Source of the DNA: Scytalidium lignicola
Taxonomy: Eukaryota > Ascomycota > Leotiomycetes
Reading direction: 5' to 3'
Assembly (NCBI GenBank): GCA_002812745.2
Contig: NCSJ02000055.1
Location: 1 to 64,000, forward strand
Length of the DNA stretch: 64,000 bases
In this document: in pieces, positions 20,832-34,019 of the stretch
Numbering within the stretch: the stretch's first letter is position 1
Layout: the number at the start of each line of letters is the position of its first letter
Notes under the pieces: model-generated
The model's database searches: none
Seen by the model: the letters and a program-made list of their open reading frames with translations, nothing else
Told to the model about the DNA's origin: nothing
Translations under genes and position numbers: made by a program

Positions 20832-23015
20832 TGGTGGCGTGTCTAGAGTTGTGCTATTGACAAGGCATTGTATTTATTTCGCACAAGGCTGAGGGTTATC
20901 GCAGTACAAGTCACGGAGGGGATGTGACTTTTTAATTGATTAATAGTTGGAGAGGGAGAAGGCTGAGATTCGGCGATGTTCAGGGTCGGAAGGCTGTTTT
21001 TCTCGGGTAATTACCTCAGCAGCACCAATGAATGATGCGGGATTGGTGGGCCAGCATGACGCATGTGCCCTGTCAAAACAGTATTTTTGAGGTGGGATTG
21101 CTGCACAGCACACAAGGCTACCAAGCACATCATAAAACTAATACCAAATTGATAACCAAATTTATTTTCACTTGATTGTATCTTTTTGAAATTCTTTCTT
21201 TCCTTTTCTAGATTACTCTTGATTTATGTTGGAATTACTTTTGGTGATATCCTGAGCGGGAACCTCTTAACTCCCAAGTGTCTTAAGCGGTTTCTGAGGC
21301 ACTAGGACATATAGTAGTTGAGAATATTGTTTGTCTGTTTCAGTTTAGTCTTTGGCTCTTAGATACATTAAGTTAAAATTTGCATCAGAATGAGCTATAA
21401 GCAATAATACCAAAAGAGAGCATTTATCCGCCAGATCCTCGGGATGGCATATAACAACTCACAATCGATGGAGAATCTAAACAGCCGTGAATTAGATACC
21501 AGCTCTGTCGACCATGTAGTTCAGTCAAGTCATTCCTCATTCAGCATTCGAACCAATTTAACGAGACTTGCTATCCCTAAATAAGATATCACAGACCCCA
21601 TCCTAGATGGCCGTTTCGGAAATTTCACATTCAATGCAGCACTAGAAGGATAGACTGGAGTCAGGAGTTCCTGGAACACAATGCAACATAGAATAGAACG
21701 AGTGATATCCAGGCATTTGACACGAATATGAACGACGATCCAGGTATAAGTAAAAGATAGAGAATTTGATATACGGAGTAGGGATAACGAAAGAAATTAA
21801 TTAAGATAAAGGTGTATGTGTAAATAGAAAATCCGGACTAAAACTCCGTTTTACCTTTGTCTAGCAATACATGCGAAGGAGAGATTCTAATACACACTCT
21901 AGTACACGTGTATCTCCACCGCATTGATGAGGGTACTTGTTGATACAATCAATGAGAGCTGTGGAGCTGAGACGCCTGGGGCGCAGAAGCTATAACCGAC
22001 GATGTTTTTGATGACTATTCCTTTACTCAACACGCGCCGAATTAGTGATCCGAGATAACTTAGGTAGTAATTACTGTATGAAAGAGTATTCAGCATTTCA
22101 GGATCTAGATTCGTAAGGGCTGCTTCTTGACAAACCCATTTGTCTAAGCGTTTGGTAAGCGGGTCCGGTACAATCTCCCTGCGGGTTAACTGGGCGAGAA
22201 GGGAGGTACCCACGTGGAGCGGGATTCGTCAGAAGACCGTATGTCTCCGCGCCAATTGCCAGCAATTTAGCCGTCTGGAGGCAGCCCGAGCGTTCCTATC
22301 TTTTTATTCTCGGGGGGGGTTTTGTAGCACATTTCCTGTATCATAAGCGTAACACCATCGAAGTAGGTAACTATCCGGGTACTTGGGTCGTGTTGGTCTA
22401 GCAACGTGCGCGATGCTGACAGGAGAAGGCACATTATTGATAGGCCATATGCTGGACGGTACCTTGGGCTAGAGAATTTGATAGGGAAGCCGGCTGGCGA
22501 TAGTAGGTCTCTTGCTAGAGAAGCCTCTAGAGGCGATTCCCCCCGTGGACGTGACTTAATTGGCAGGGATTGTCATTTTGCACTCGTTTCAGAGGCTGTT
22601 GTAACTGTACATCCTGTACCGTTGACAAGCAAAAGAAGTGTGGGATGATCTAGATTGCGATGGAAAAAAAAGATGGCTGTGTCATGCTCTCTGCCCAAGA
22701 AATAAGTGGATGTCATCGCCAGCGACCGGCTTAATCATCCAATGTGCTGGGAGGTTTGTTGCTGATGGAGGGCTGGAGGGGTAATTATGACGCCGGAAAG
22801 GTGGCGAGAGCAAGCAGAGCAAAGGGAGTCCGCCCCCCCGGCAGAACTGACGCTGATCCTTGGTGGGGTGTTATGAGAGAGGCTTTTTCTCAACATCTCT
22901 CTCTCCCTCTCCCCTCCATCATAAAAAGCTCTTCCATCTCCCAAACATTGCCGTTAATCCATTGACGCATATCCTATCTCCATTCATAATCAACATACCC
23001 GCACAATCAGACACC
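20832..23015. other. Intergenic region, 2.2 kb
   Basis: Divergent promoter space between MTG1 and TAL1. The proximal TAL1 promoter (22900-22960) has a CT-rich tract (CTCTCTCTCCCTCTCCCC). Open frames at 21899-22213 and 22406-22648 show no recognisable protein and are not called. The interval 22140-22650 is less AT-rich than its surroundings. Confidence 0.5.
22886..22923 (+). promoter_or_regulatory. CT-rich core-promoter tract of TAL1
   Basis: A pyrimidine-dominated run lies about 95-130 bases upstream of the TAL1 ATG. Such tracts mark transcription starts of highly expressed fungal genes. Function is inferred from position and composition. Confidence 0.45.
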
Positions 23016-24472
23016 ATGACTACCTCACTCGACCAGTTGAAGGCCGCTGGCACCGTAAGTTCATGCTTTTCTCTCCCCCCCTCCCTTCCTTCTATCTCCT
23101 ACGTCGGAGCTCTAGGATGCTCTCACACACCGCAATGAGCTTCACGGGCTTGCTGTTCTGTGTGGCCTCCTGTGGATAGCTTCTTTCAATGGAGATAAGA
23201 GCAGTTTTGGAATAGATTCGAGCAGTTGACTGACTTTTGGTTACCCCGCGTAGGTGGTGGTTAGTGACTCGGGTGACTTCGCATGTATGTTTTCCAACAA
23301 CCACAACCATAGCATCCTGCAGCACTTCCGGTACAAAAAATTACACTGAGGATACGGAACTAACTTCCACCCAGCCATCGGCAAGTATAAGCCACAGGAT
23401 GCCACCACCAACCCTTCCCTCATCCTCGCCGCCACCAAGAAGCCGGATTATGCTCCACTCCTTGATGCGGCCGTCGAGTACGGCAAGAAGCAGAGCTCCG
23501 ATCTCGAGGAGCAGGTTAACCACACGCTCGACCGTCTGCTCGTCGAGTTCGGCAAGGAGATCCTCAAGATTGTCCCTGGCAAAGTCTCCACCGAGGTCGA
23601 TGCCCGCTTCTCCTTCGATACCCAGAAGTCCATTAACAAGGCGCTGAACATCATCGAGGTAAGTGTGACTCTGCCCAGCAAGATGGCGTGACTTCTTGTG
23701 GGCAATGTTGTGGCAGTCTGTTTCAAATACTGATGCATTTTACAGCTCTACAAATCCATTGGCATCGACAAGTCCCGCATTCTGATCAAGATCGCCTCCA
23801 CCTGGGAAGGTATCCAAGCTGCCCGTATCCTCCAGCGTGACCACAAGATCAATGTCAATTTGACCTTGATGTTCTCCCAGGTCCAGGCCATTGCTGGTGC
23901 TGAAGCTGGTGCCTACCTGATCTCACCCTTCGTCGGCCGTATCTTGGATTGGTACAAGGCTTCCACCGGACAGGCCTACACCAAGGAGACCGACCCTGGA
24001 GTTGCCTCCGTTAAGAACATCTACAACTACTACAAGAAGTTCGGATACAAGACTATTGTCATGGGTGCTTCTTTCAGAAACACTGGCGAGATCACTGAAT
24101 TGGCTGGTTGCGATTACCTTACCATCTCAGTATGTATTTTCTCNTTTTTTCCGCCCTAAACTCCTCAAATTCTTACCCTAAAAACTTGTTGAAGTAAATG
24201 GAAAAAAAGAAGGAAAATACTAACAGAGTCTAAAGCCAAATCTTCTCGAAGAACTGATGGAATCTACCACCGCTGTCCCCAAGAAGCTTGATGCCAGCCA
24301 GGCTAGCAGCCTCAACCTTGAGAAGAAGACCTACATCGACGACGAGGCTGAGTTCCGCTTTGACTTCAACGAGGATCAGATGGCCGTCGAGAAGCTGCGT
24401 GAGGGCATCTCCAAGTTCGCCGCCGATGCGGAGACGCTCAAGGGTATCCTGAGAACCAAGCTTCAAGCATAA
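23016..24472 (+). CDS. TAL1: Transaldolase
   Basis: Cytosolic enzyme of the non-oxidative pentose phosphate pathway: it moves a dihydroxyacetone unit from sedoheptulose-7-phosphate to glyceraldehyde-3-phosphate. Five exons (23016-23054, 23254-23284, 23375-23658, 23746-24129, 24236-24472) give 324 residues, the usual fungal length. The family signatures are visible: VVVSDSGDF (about 14-22), DATTNPSLI (32-40), and the Schiff-base lysine in [11 protein letters not shown] at about K133. The last intron ends in tandem acceptors: CAG at 24226 and AAAG at 24235, both in frame. The TACTAAC branch site (24220-24226) overlaps the first, so the second is used in my model, which restores [11 protein letters not shown] as in relatives. 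Intron 4 contains an N at 24144. Exon 2 is only 31 nt. Confidence 0.96.
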
Positions 24473-25919
24473 GTCTGAGTAGATGATTGTGTAGTGGAGG
24501 AGGAATGAAGTAAAACTGGACGGACCTGTGGTTATTAAGTAGTTAGTTTCCTAACGATACAACCAATTAATTTGCATCGAGGAAAAAGATAGAGGCGGAA
24601 GGAGAGGTAAAAAAGGAAGGTATGATCTGGGATATTGCGCGAATCAAATTGCTGTAATTGGGATCTCCGATTTTATGATAGAATGATTTAAGACCATAAG
24701 TAGAATCGCATGTGTGTTTTGAAGCGTGAGTGTGAGACTTCAATCATCCTAGTCTTGGCCGGCCGGATGGATACGGATTTTATTTGAGACCGGACCAGCA
24801 CGATCTTGAAGCACCGCCGAACCTCAAGAAAACGAGAACCCACTACAGTCACTTATTCAAATCTACATTTTCATTTGTTTTTCAAATTTCCATTCTCATT
24901 TCCATATCGTACCATATCATAACCATTTCATCATTACACCCATATCAAAGCATAAAGCTAGTTAACAACTGAAATCAAGCTAAACTAACATTTGCATGCC
25001 AATTTACTCGCTAAGACCATCCATACTACCAACCAACCAACCAATCAATCATTCCAAATCAAATCCAACGAGAAGNAAAAAAGTACCAGAAAAGAGAAAC
25101 AAGGGGAAAACTCGGAAAGTAAATAAAAATGGGAAAACAAGTTTTGATAGTAACCCATACACCCCAGAATGATGAACCCCGAAACATTATAAACGGAAGC
25201 AAAAGAAAAGGAAAGGTAGGAGGTAGGGAAGAAAAAACAGGACAAATCTATTCCGGAATTTTTTTGATTTTAATTTCAAAAATTGAAAAGGATTTCATTT
25301 CCATCTCAATCCCCACCCCCCCTTATGCAGAGATTCCCATATTCCCCTATATCAACTTTATCAAAACTGCACAGCGACATTAAAAATAAATGGGACATCA
25401 GTTTTGTTGCCGTTCCTCCTTCCTCTTATGCAGAAAGACCCGTGTTTTAACACAGCTGTATTTGTTCCTTATTCCCTTATCAACATTTATTTGGTGCTTC
25501 TGCTTCTCGTCATTGCGAAATTCGTCCAGGGACATTCATTTGGGGTATATAAAGTTAATCATATATAGTATCTGTATGGTATCCAGACGATACAGAGAAG
25601 GAAGAAAATTTCCTCTTTTTTCCTGACATGATGAATTCGTTAGACCCCGTGACATGACATTTGACGACTGAACATGATTTGGTTCCTCCTCCTCCGTATG
25701 TGTTTCTGTATCTCCTATAGAAACGAAACCTTCTAATTCCTTTACCATTTCCCATTTCCCATTTCCCATTTCCAGGTTCCCTCCTGGATAGGTAATTACT
25801 GCAACTAGCCTGCCACGCATACCAGTTGAATCCTAGATCATAATATGTAATTGCGGCGAACATATGTCATGCACAAGTCCACCTATTCCTAATGTCGCAT
25901 TGAACTCAGAGGCGGATCA
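24473..25919. other. Intergenic region between convergent genes, 1.4 kb
   Basis: The 3' flanks of TAL1 and ROM2 meet here. Sequence is low in complexity with A- and T-rich runs, an N at 25076 and a short tandem repeat at 25746-25773. No exon is supported. Confidence 0.55.
25746..25773. repeat. Tandem heptanucleotide repeat, four copies
   Basis: CATTTCC is repeated four times head to tail just downstream of ROM2. A simple minisatellite with no evident role. Confidence 0.8.
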
Positions 25920-28900
25920 TTACTCAGAATGCCCCTCGTTAAGTAACAACTCTAGCACAATCTGACTACCCGGCACCTCCGGATGCGCCATAGCCATCTT
26001 AAGCGTCCTCTTCTCCGGTACTTGTCCCATCTGCATTGCGCCAGCACCTAGTGGATTAATCCCGTAATCTAAGCATCTAACATCTTTACCCGCGATGACC
26101 TGTCTAAGCCGTCCGTTCTCTGCGTTCCTAATCTCCACGAAATCGCTGTCGAAGAGAACGAGGTACGCGCCATAAAGGGCGGCAGATTTGGCTTTGCCCA
26201 CGAATTGCATGATGACTGATCGTGAGACGTCACCATACTTGTCCACGTAGACAGCACATTCTTCATAGCAGAGGAGAAATTCAGCATCTGAAAGACGGAA
26301 CATGCCAAGTGGCTTTTGGTTCTGTATGCGTGCGGCGATAGAAGCTATCGAAGGGTTCTTCAGATCTGGGATACTCATTGGCAGTTTCTTATCCAACGTC
26401 ATGAGCTCGAAGCCCTTGGCTGTAGAGATGGCGATATAGGAGTGGAAGAGGTTGATGGTAAAGCATTCAGTCGGGATGTAGAATTCGTCAAACTCGCGGA
26501 AGAATTCAGTGGTACCGCTTTTCCTGCCGAATAGACGTGGTTTCTTCTCGGATGATTTCTGGAAGACGGGCTCGAGAACTTTGAAGGTTGAAGAGAGACC
26601 TTCTCTTTTCTTATAAAAGACTAAGGTCCTATCTTTCATACGAGCTGTAGCAAAGAAAGAAACATCTTTATTCCCAGAGAGCTTCTGTGGCGCTCTGCGA
26701 ACGGTATCTGCGTGAGGAGCTGGGAAGTTGCTAACTGGGATTATCACATCAAGGTGATACGCTATCAGAGCTTTGTCTGCAATAATAAGGCAGATGGAAA
26801 ACTCTTCTAGAACCGTGATCTGTGTCACTCTGGCTATCTGGACAGACTGTGTCCGTATATGTTAGATGTGCATATTATGCCAAGGGAAAACAAAAGATTT
26901 ACTCACCCTTGTCCAACCTCGAGGATTGTTTACCTCCGAAGTGTACACTCCATAATCTGTCCCAATTGCAGTCATAGGTTTGCCAAAGCAATTAAATGTT
27001 GTGGCGCAATTGACCTGAGTTCTGCATTCTGGTCTTGGCCGAGGTCTTGCACCGTAGATTCGTTCTATATCTCTGATAGACCGTTCTAAGGGCGTGCCAG
27101 GGACATTTACAATATTCTTATATGAGCCAGCAGAAAGAGCATCATAGGCAAAGGCGCTGTCCGCAATCACCTTGAGACGGAATGGTTCAGCATTTTGCTG
27201 GTATAGTGAAGCCGCATGACGGGTTTTGGCTTCTAGTATCTTGTCACACCATTCCTGTCGTTTCTGCTCGGATGATGCATATAGAGTGTAAACCTCTGTT
27301 TTACCTAGATGCTTCACTCGGAACGGGTACATTAATTTATTCTCGTCAAAGCCGGTGTTCGTAGCGAGTCTAGTCACGGACGAGACTGTTGGAATCGAAC
27401 TATTCGAGGTCGTGCGATCCAATTCAGGACTTCCGACTGATGGGCGGGAGCCATTTGAGCCACCATTCACCATAGGAGCTGCTTTCGTGACTGTTGTGAC
27501 AGTTCCAATACCTTTTACAGATGACTTGACAACTGGGTCATCATTTGTGCTCTCTAGAACTAGAAGCTGCATGGGAATAGGCTATAACAGGTTAGTTTCT
27601 GAGTGTCGTTCTATCATCTGAGAGTATACTCACGACTTTCGAAACATCGTATGTTTCTCTTTTTCGTCCCGCAACATCTGGCTTCCCTACAGTCTTTGCT
27701 AGCACTAAATAGTGGTCGAAAAGAATTGCATGAGTTTCTAACCACTGGAATCGATTCCCACCAGCACGTTGCAAGTCTCCTTGGTGAATCAGCTCTCTAC
27801 CAAGATGATCTAGATTAAGCTCAACCTTTTCCATGGAAGGGCGGAGGGCTAGTTTCGCCTGAAGAACAATCATTGCGACCTTTTTATCTTGCTCGGCTAC
27901 TTTTGCATCACATTCTAGGGTAACTGCTTTAATCTCTTCTATGGCTGTCATAAGGTTTGCTTTTTCTTCGTTGTCCTGACCCTTCATATTCTTTATGACG
28001 ACATCAAGAAGCAGTCCATACCGTTGCAATCGCGTGGTTGGAGCTTTAATATAAGTTTGCCAGTCGAGTCTCCTAGACAGTGGATTATCTTGTGCTTGGT
28101 TGAGGAACTGTTGGAAAAGCAGATTCCTATCCCTCTCCTTTTCAATGAGATGAATTGCATACGGCAACCCAGTCGCATACTCTAAGTATGCCCCTCGAGC
28201 TTTTCGTATCCACTCTCTAAATATGTCACTGAAGCCAATAATCCAAGGCCCCTGTTCTTTTTGACGATACTTCAACTGTGCTAAAAGGAAGTTTTCGTTG
28301 ACTTCTTTGATAGCGTCTACTTTGCCAAACACACTAGCAATAAATTTTGGAATCTTTGATTCAGAAATAATTGGCGGCCTTTGTTGGAGCAGTTGATCTC
28401 TATATAAGACTCGGAGCACATTTAGATTGTCCATGAATAAGTCTTCCGACGTGACAATCTCATGCAAATTGTTCTGGCGTAGGATTTCTTTCGGTGGTGT
28501 AGCGTCTAGTGTCTCCTTTGTCACTTTGAAGAACGTAGCCCAATCTTCGGTCTTACGAGAAGGCTCGAGACCCTGTGCATGCAAGTTTATTTTCTTCAAT
28601 GTGCGACCGCAGTGATGAGAGTAGCATCGGCCCTTTAATTCTTGTTCATGAAGCTTGGGGGAATAGCAACCGGATCCAGTCAATTGCCATAGCACGCCAC
28701 AGATCTCGCCGTTTCCAAACTTAACCCACTCTTCATCAGGTAGGAGGATTCCAGCATCAAACATGGATTTGACGACTCTTTGAGTTAGAGTTTCCGCATC
28801 AGCCGTATTCATAGTGGGCACCTTGTGAGTGAAGAGGGCTACAATGCCTTCCTCGATTGCCTTCTTTCGTAAGTCTGGTTCACCTTCACCAGTGTCACCA

Positions 28901-31287
28901 CCTGCCATCTCTCGGATCCATTCTGCAATGCCACTCAACGCCCATGGTTCTTTACATTTTCTGAAATCTCCCGACGACAATCTTGATGGCTGGAACTTCT
29001 TACGCCGACCAGCAGGGAGCGCAGGGAGGTCGAGAGGCACCCCAGTTGGAGTGACCAAATCATAGTCCACGCCACTCAAGGGTCGAAGACCCATTCGGGC
29101 GGCTTTCTGCTTAAGCTGGCGTTCATCCGCATCTGTTTTCGACCGCGAGGGAGGGACAGCTTGCGGCGTGCTCGGGTGACTCGAAAGAGAACTTGACCGA
29201 GGCACATACTGGCTGTTAGGAGTAAGCGTGCTCGGAGGATATGAGTCCGGTCCGCTAGGGGTATATATAGAATGCCTATAAGAGGAGTCAGTACTCGAGG
29301 AATATGAATGTTGAAGTGTAGTCGAATTCCTGTAGGCACCGGCAGGTTGCAGTTGAGGTACTCTACTATCAGACAATGACGGGACAGCAGGGAGTGGTCT
29401 GCTATAAGCAGACGTCCCCATCCCAGGATGGTAAAACAGCTCTGGCATATCCTCTCGGGTGGGGCTGTCACTTCCAGATCTACCACTTTGGCGCGATTCA
29501 GATAATCGAGAATGTAGAGATACACGCTCGTCACCTTCGTCGAAGCTGAGTCTATGGAGATGTGACGTTGAATTTGGTCTCTGAAGACCGCCCGTTCCGT
29601 AGGTGTCAACTCTTGCTGCCTCGAAAGCAGGGAAAGGATGTAGGTTTTCATCGCTAGGGATTGAATAATCAGTCATCCCCCCTAATCCACCTGAGGGGGT
29701 ATGGCTATGGCTATGGCTTTCACTCCGGTTTAACTGGGATGGGGTTGGCAAGGGGCGACTTTGATCTTCCATCTCGCTGCTATTTCCGGTATGAGCAGCA
29801 GGAACATCTGGGGGGTAGTTCACATGAGCATCATAGCCACCACTAGCAAGCCCCAGATCCATATTGTATGGTGCTTTGTAGTCGCTGTCGCTGCTCTCTT
29901 CTGGCAACTGCTGGTGTGTGGCTGCAGGTGCTTGATATAATCCAAATCCTAGTACTCCTTGCGCTTCTTGTTCCTCAGCAAGGCGCATCGCCTCCAGTCC
30001 AGCCGCGGCCTCAGGATCACTCTCCTCATCATAATCATACCTGCGATCATTATTTTTGGCTGGAGTTGGGTGGTAACCTTGTGCAACTTCCTTGTCGAGC
30101 AGATCTCCATTGCTTTGGGATTGGCCCGGCCTTCGAGACGTTGCGTCGAGGACATTTCCAATCTCTGCGAAAAGTTGCTCGGTCAGCTCCTCTGAGCTTT
30201 GCCCTTGTTCTCCACTCTCCCAGTGATCAACTTCGCCCCCCGGCTCCTCAATCGGAGCGCTTGGCAGTGGCCGCAATGTTGGATGTCGCTGCAAGTTAGT
30301 GCTGCTTGCAGGAGGAGGGGGATCATGAGGAGCTATGAACAAAAGGTGATTGTCAGAGTTGATAGAGTTTAATGAAGCACATTTTACTGTATTTTCATAC
30401 ATACCGTTGTCATTGGTGTGATATTGGCCAGGGCCATCTGGTATTTGCGTGTACACGGGACGTGTGGGATATGGAATTTGCGAACTGGCATTATGATAGT
30501 CATTGGTTCCATAATTACCTCCATTAGTTGGACGCTGGGAAGAAAGCGTATTGTGTAATGTCGGTATCCCTGGCGGGGCGTATGCAGGGCTCTGATGGGG
30601 TTGATAACTTTGCTCATATGTAGGTTGCGCTGGCCGTGAGGGCACCGGCACCGAAGGAGGTCCATACGACGGCTGTGGACTGAAAGATGGAGACTGAGGT
30701 AAAGGAGGAGATCCATAGGATGGCGTATAATTGTAACCGGCAACCGTGGAATGGCGTGAAGGGTATTGGACAGGCTGATAAGCGGCCGGATTGTAAGCCT
30801 GAGGTTGAGTCTGCGGGTTTGCATATGCCGTAGTGTTATTATAAGCAGTGGCATTGCTATAAGCCCGATACTGTGATGGTTGCTGTATCGTAGACTGTGA
30901 CCTGGCAAAATGTTGGGGATTGTAAGTGACTTGCGGCGGAGGTGCGGACTGAGGATCATTCGAATATGGCTGGTACACATGCTGATATCCTGATAAAGCA
31001 GAACTGGTATTTCCATATGAGTTCAAACCTGGTGAGCGTGGACTCTGTGTAGGGCTCGTCGTGCTGTAATGTTCTACCTGTGGCATGTTCGCGGTCCGAG
31101 GATTCGTGGCCGGATACGCTGGAGTAGCCTGGTGTCTGTTGTAGTTGTTTGAATTGACCAACGCACCATCATCTCCATTGTCAAAACTCGACTGCCGCTG
31201 TAGGCCATGATTCTGTTGTGTGCCCTGCTGTCCATACTGGGCTGGAGGGACATGTCCGTATCGTCTTTGCCCGTTGTTGAACGACAT
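25920..31287 (-). CDS. ROM2: Rho1 guanine nucleotide exchange factor, Rom2 type
   Basis: Activator of Rho1 in cell-wall integrity signalling, acting at the plasma membrane and growing tip. Four exons (31287-30405, 30332-27634, 27581-26907, 26846-25920; introns 72, 52 and 60 nt) give about 1,727 residues. Residues 1 to about 750 are disordered and rich in Gln, Pro, Tyr and Ser. Then come a DEP domain (about 765-855), the DH exchange domain (about 920-1092, starting near LHEIVTSEDLFMDNL), a PH domain (about 1138-1320) and a C-terminal CNH domain (about 1367-1704, with QITVLEEF). This order is diagnostic for fungal Rom1/Rom2; the N-terminal region is longer than in yeast. The first intron is stop-free and a multiple of three, so retention would simply insert 24 residues. 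The ATG at 31287 is the first true ATG in frame. Confidence 0.95.
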
Positions 31288-33136
31288 GGCGACGGCAGAA
31301 TATATCACCGCGCTCTTCGGTCAACAGCAGCGAGTTTTTGTAGATGATCGTGGATGATCGATGTCGAAGATCAGGAGCGTTCGTTTTGCAAAGCTGCCGT
31401 ATTTGGCCCTTGGCCAGGAGTTTTAGTTGAAGTCAAAGCCTTGCGGCATTGGATGGTGCCTTGCGCGCAGAAAGCGAACGCTGATCGCACCCGCATCCAG
31501 ACAGCCAGAGTAATATCCTTTGTTCGCGTGCGATACCTTGGCCGTGATCCTCGAGGGATATACGAAGATGTTCAGCAGCCGGTGTTGCCTAGACGAAGCT
31601 GGGCGTGAGTAGAACTCTTCAAATTCGCAAGCTTTCGGCGTAGCGTGCGACGAATCGGGGTGTTGATCATGAAAGTTGCGAAGAAATAGTAGGGGATCGG
31701 AGAGCGTTAGGATTACGGCTGCGGGTGGTTCAAGAGCCTCGCGACACCAACAGCACGATCCTTCACGCTGCCTGATACAGAACTGTGCGATAGTCGAAGG
31801 TAGAAGAAGAACTGGCGATGCTACATGCTACAGTACCTCGCAGCCTGAGCTCTCTTTTGTGTGAACAAAAGCACGACCAGACACTGTCCTGTACGCCCGT
31901 TAAGGTGCAGTTCCATCATGGGAGGTGGGGAGCCAATCAGGGCCCAACTACGAACTACGCGACCACTCGGTCCACGGCCAGTCCCTTTATTTAGAATTGG
32001 AGCTGACACCTGTCCGACCAAAGTCCCGTGTAGTCGGTCTGAAGGTCTCTAGCATGTAGCATGGCGTGAGTTTGGATGTCCTGGAGGGTGTGGGAGGTGA
32101 GATTTACGACGTTCAGCAATCTACGTGTAATTTAGAGTACTGTACGTGTACAATAAATACATGGGGAATGTCAGATGAAACTGGCCAAGGCACAATGATT
32201 CCCTCAGATGCAGGTGCCCGGACGCGTACTCCATACATTCATTGTCAGTGATTGATTTATCGGTCGAGTATATTAATGTGTGGGCTAACCACGCTTCGAG
32301 AACATCATGAGGACCTCTGACACCAAAGAAAGAAGTCTGGGGGATTTTCGAGAATCGAATCCGAATTATTCTTGCATTCCAGTACAAATTTGTGCATAAC
32401 TTATCGAAGTGGAGATGTCCGTATAGATACAGCACATAAGTACCCAAAACTCCGAACCGATCCAAAGAACAGCCAGGCGGAGGTAAGCTCGGCTTTAAAT
32501 AGACATCTTGGTCCGAAAGGTTCGCGCATTCGTTCCGAGATGGTAATTACTGTACAATTACTAACCCTCGCGGTCTTTCCCAAGGTCTCGATTCGTAATT
32601 ATACACCCCGCGCCATCCGCAGCGATGAGCAAATCGGTGTCTTCCCTCGTCCACGGTCTTGTTGAACTCCAGCCTACCATGATGGAAAGGTAGCATCATT
32701 ACATCAACACGACATCATCAACAGTTATTCCCTTTGCACGCCTGAGATGAGAAAGAACGAAAGAAGGAAGGAAGGAAGGAAGGAAGGTGTATGACAAGGT
32801 GTAAAACAGGAGTTCTCCTTTAGTTCTCTTTTAGGAGGAGGGGAAATAGTTAAATGTGCCGTGCTTGCTTGATAGATGATGCCGTCCACGTGATTAGCGA
32901 GCTTGATGGAGGGGTATCGGCGATTGCTAGTGGCTAGTGACGTGATATGCTGTAATCGGCTCTTGTCGGGGCGACGCAGGAGGGGCTCTCAAACTTCTCC
33001 CCACTTCTCCTACACGACGCTCTTCCATCATCTTCCCTAGATTTAGTTATTAATGCTTCGTTCTGCCATCAATCTCAATTTCATCTGAATTTCATCATTG
33101 CCCACAGCTCCCATCATTAACAATCCAACCTTCAAA
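31288..33136. other. Intergenic region, 1.8 kb
   Basis: Divergent promoter space between ROM2 and SOD1. It contains TACAGTA/TACTGTAC motifs near 31831, 32137 and 32550 and a GAAG tetranucleotide repeat (32764-32788). The last 180 bases before SOD1 are pyrimidine-rich. No coding exon is supported. Confidence 0.55.
32764..32788. repeat. GAAG microsatellite
   Basis: Six tandem GAAG units about 350 bases upstream of the SOD1 start. Plain simple-sequence repeat. Confidence 0.85.
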
Positions 33137-34019
33137 ATGGTCAAAGCAGGTAAAGTTTACGACGTTTTCTCCCTCCATAACCCCTCCCTATTCCAGTTAT
33201 GGTCGATGGCGGGGTTCGCTAGAGTTGTTTTGAGCAGATTAGAGCTCTTGAATGGCCAAAGCTGCCACCTTGTTGGCCATGGAGCCTCATCTGCGCCTCT
33301 TGACCTCGGAGATCTAGAATCTGCTATTGCCCTATAGGCACCTTGACTCTCAAGATCCCTGCTGACCATGTGTTTTGTTTTCCCCCGCAGTTGCAACCGT
33401 CCGCGGTGACTCCAAGGTTCAAGGAACCGTCACTTTCGAGCAGGAGAGCGAGCAAGCCCTAACCACCATCTCTTGGGACATCTCCGGAAACGATCCCAAC
33501 GCTGAGCGTGGCATGCACATCCACCAGTTCGGTGACAACACCAACGGCTGCACATCAGCTGGTCCTCACTGTAAGCTTCTGGGAAGAGCAGGCGGAGTTT
33601 GTTGACAATAACTGACATAGACGGAACCAATAGTCAACCCATTTAGCAAGACTCACGGTGCACCAACAGATGATGTCCGCCATGTAGGCGATCTGGGCAA
33701 CGTCAAGACTGATGGCCAGGGTAACGCCAAGGGCAGCACTACTGACAAGCTCATCAAGCTGATCGGTCCCGAGAGCATTATTGGAGTAAGTCTAAGCAGC
33801 CTCAGTCATGCCGTGGTCCTTGAGCTAAAACCATATGCAGCGAACCGTTGTCGTCCATTCCGGCACTGATGACCTTGGCCGAGGTGCTAACGAGGAGTCC
33901 AAGAAGACTGGCAATGCTGGTACTCGACCTGCCTGTGGTAAGTATACAAGCTTCGGGTGTTACTTTATATCCATGAACTGACCGGCTTGTTACTAGGCGT
34001 CATTGGTATCGCTGCTTAA
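33137..34019 (+). CDS. SOD1: Cu/Zn superoxide dismutase
   Basis: Cytosolic and intermembrane-space enzyme converting superoxide to oxygen and hydrogen peroxide. Five exons (33137-33149, 33391-33570, 33634-33785, 33841-33937, 33997-34019) yield 154 residues, exactly the family length. Copper ligands are seen in MHIHQFGD (H47 and H49, counting Met1) and VVVHSG; zinc ligands in FSKTHGAP and [10 protein letters not shown]; the disulfide cysteines are C58 and the Cys in GTRPACGVIG, which also has the active-site Arg. The first exon ends after four codons plus one base, and the last is 23 bases. No signal peptide is present, consistent with the intracellular form. A 240-nt first intron may carry expression signals, though none is identified. 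Confidence 0.97.

Noticed and set aside
22140..22648. Open frames in the less AT-rich part of the TAL1 upstream region
   Set aside because: Frames on both strands overlap and the proteins have no recognisable pattern; probably non-coding promoter space.
29076..31016. Long antisense and off-frame open frames (up to about 210 codons) across the ROM2 N-terminal region
   Set aside because: They are shadows of the repetitive Gln/Pro/Ser-rich ROM2 coding sequence.
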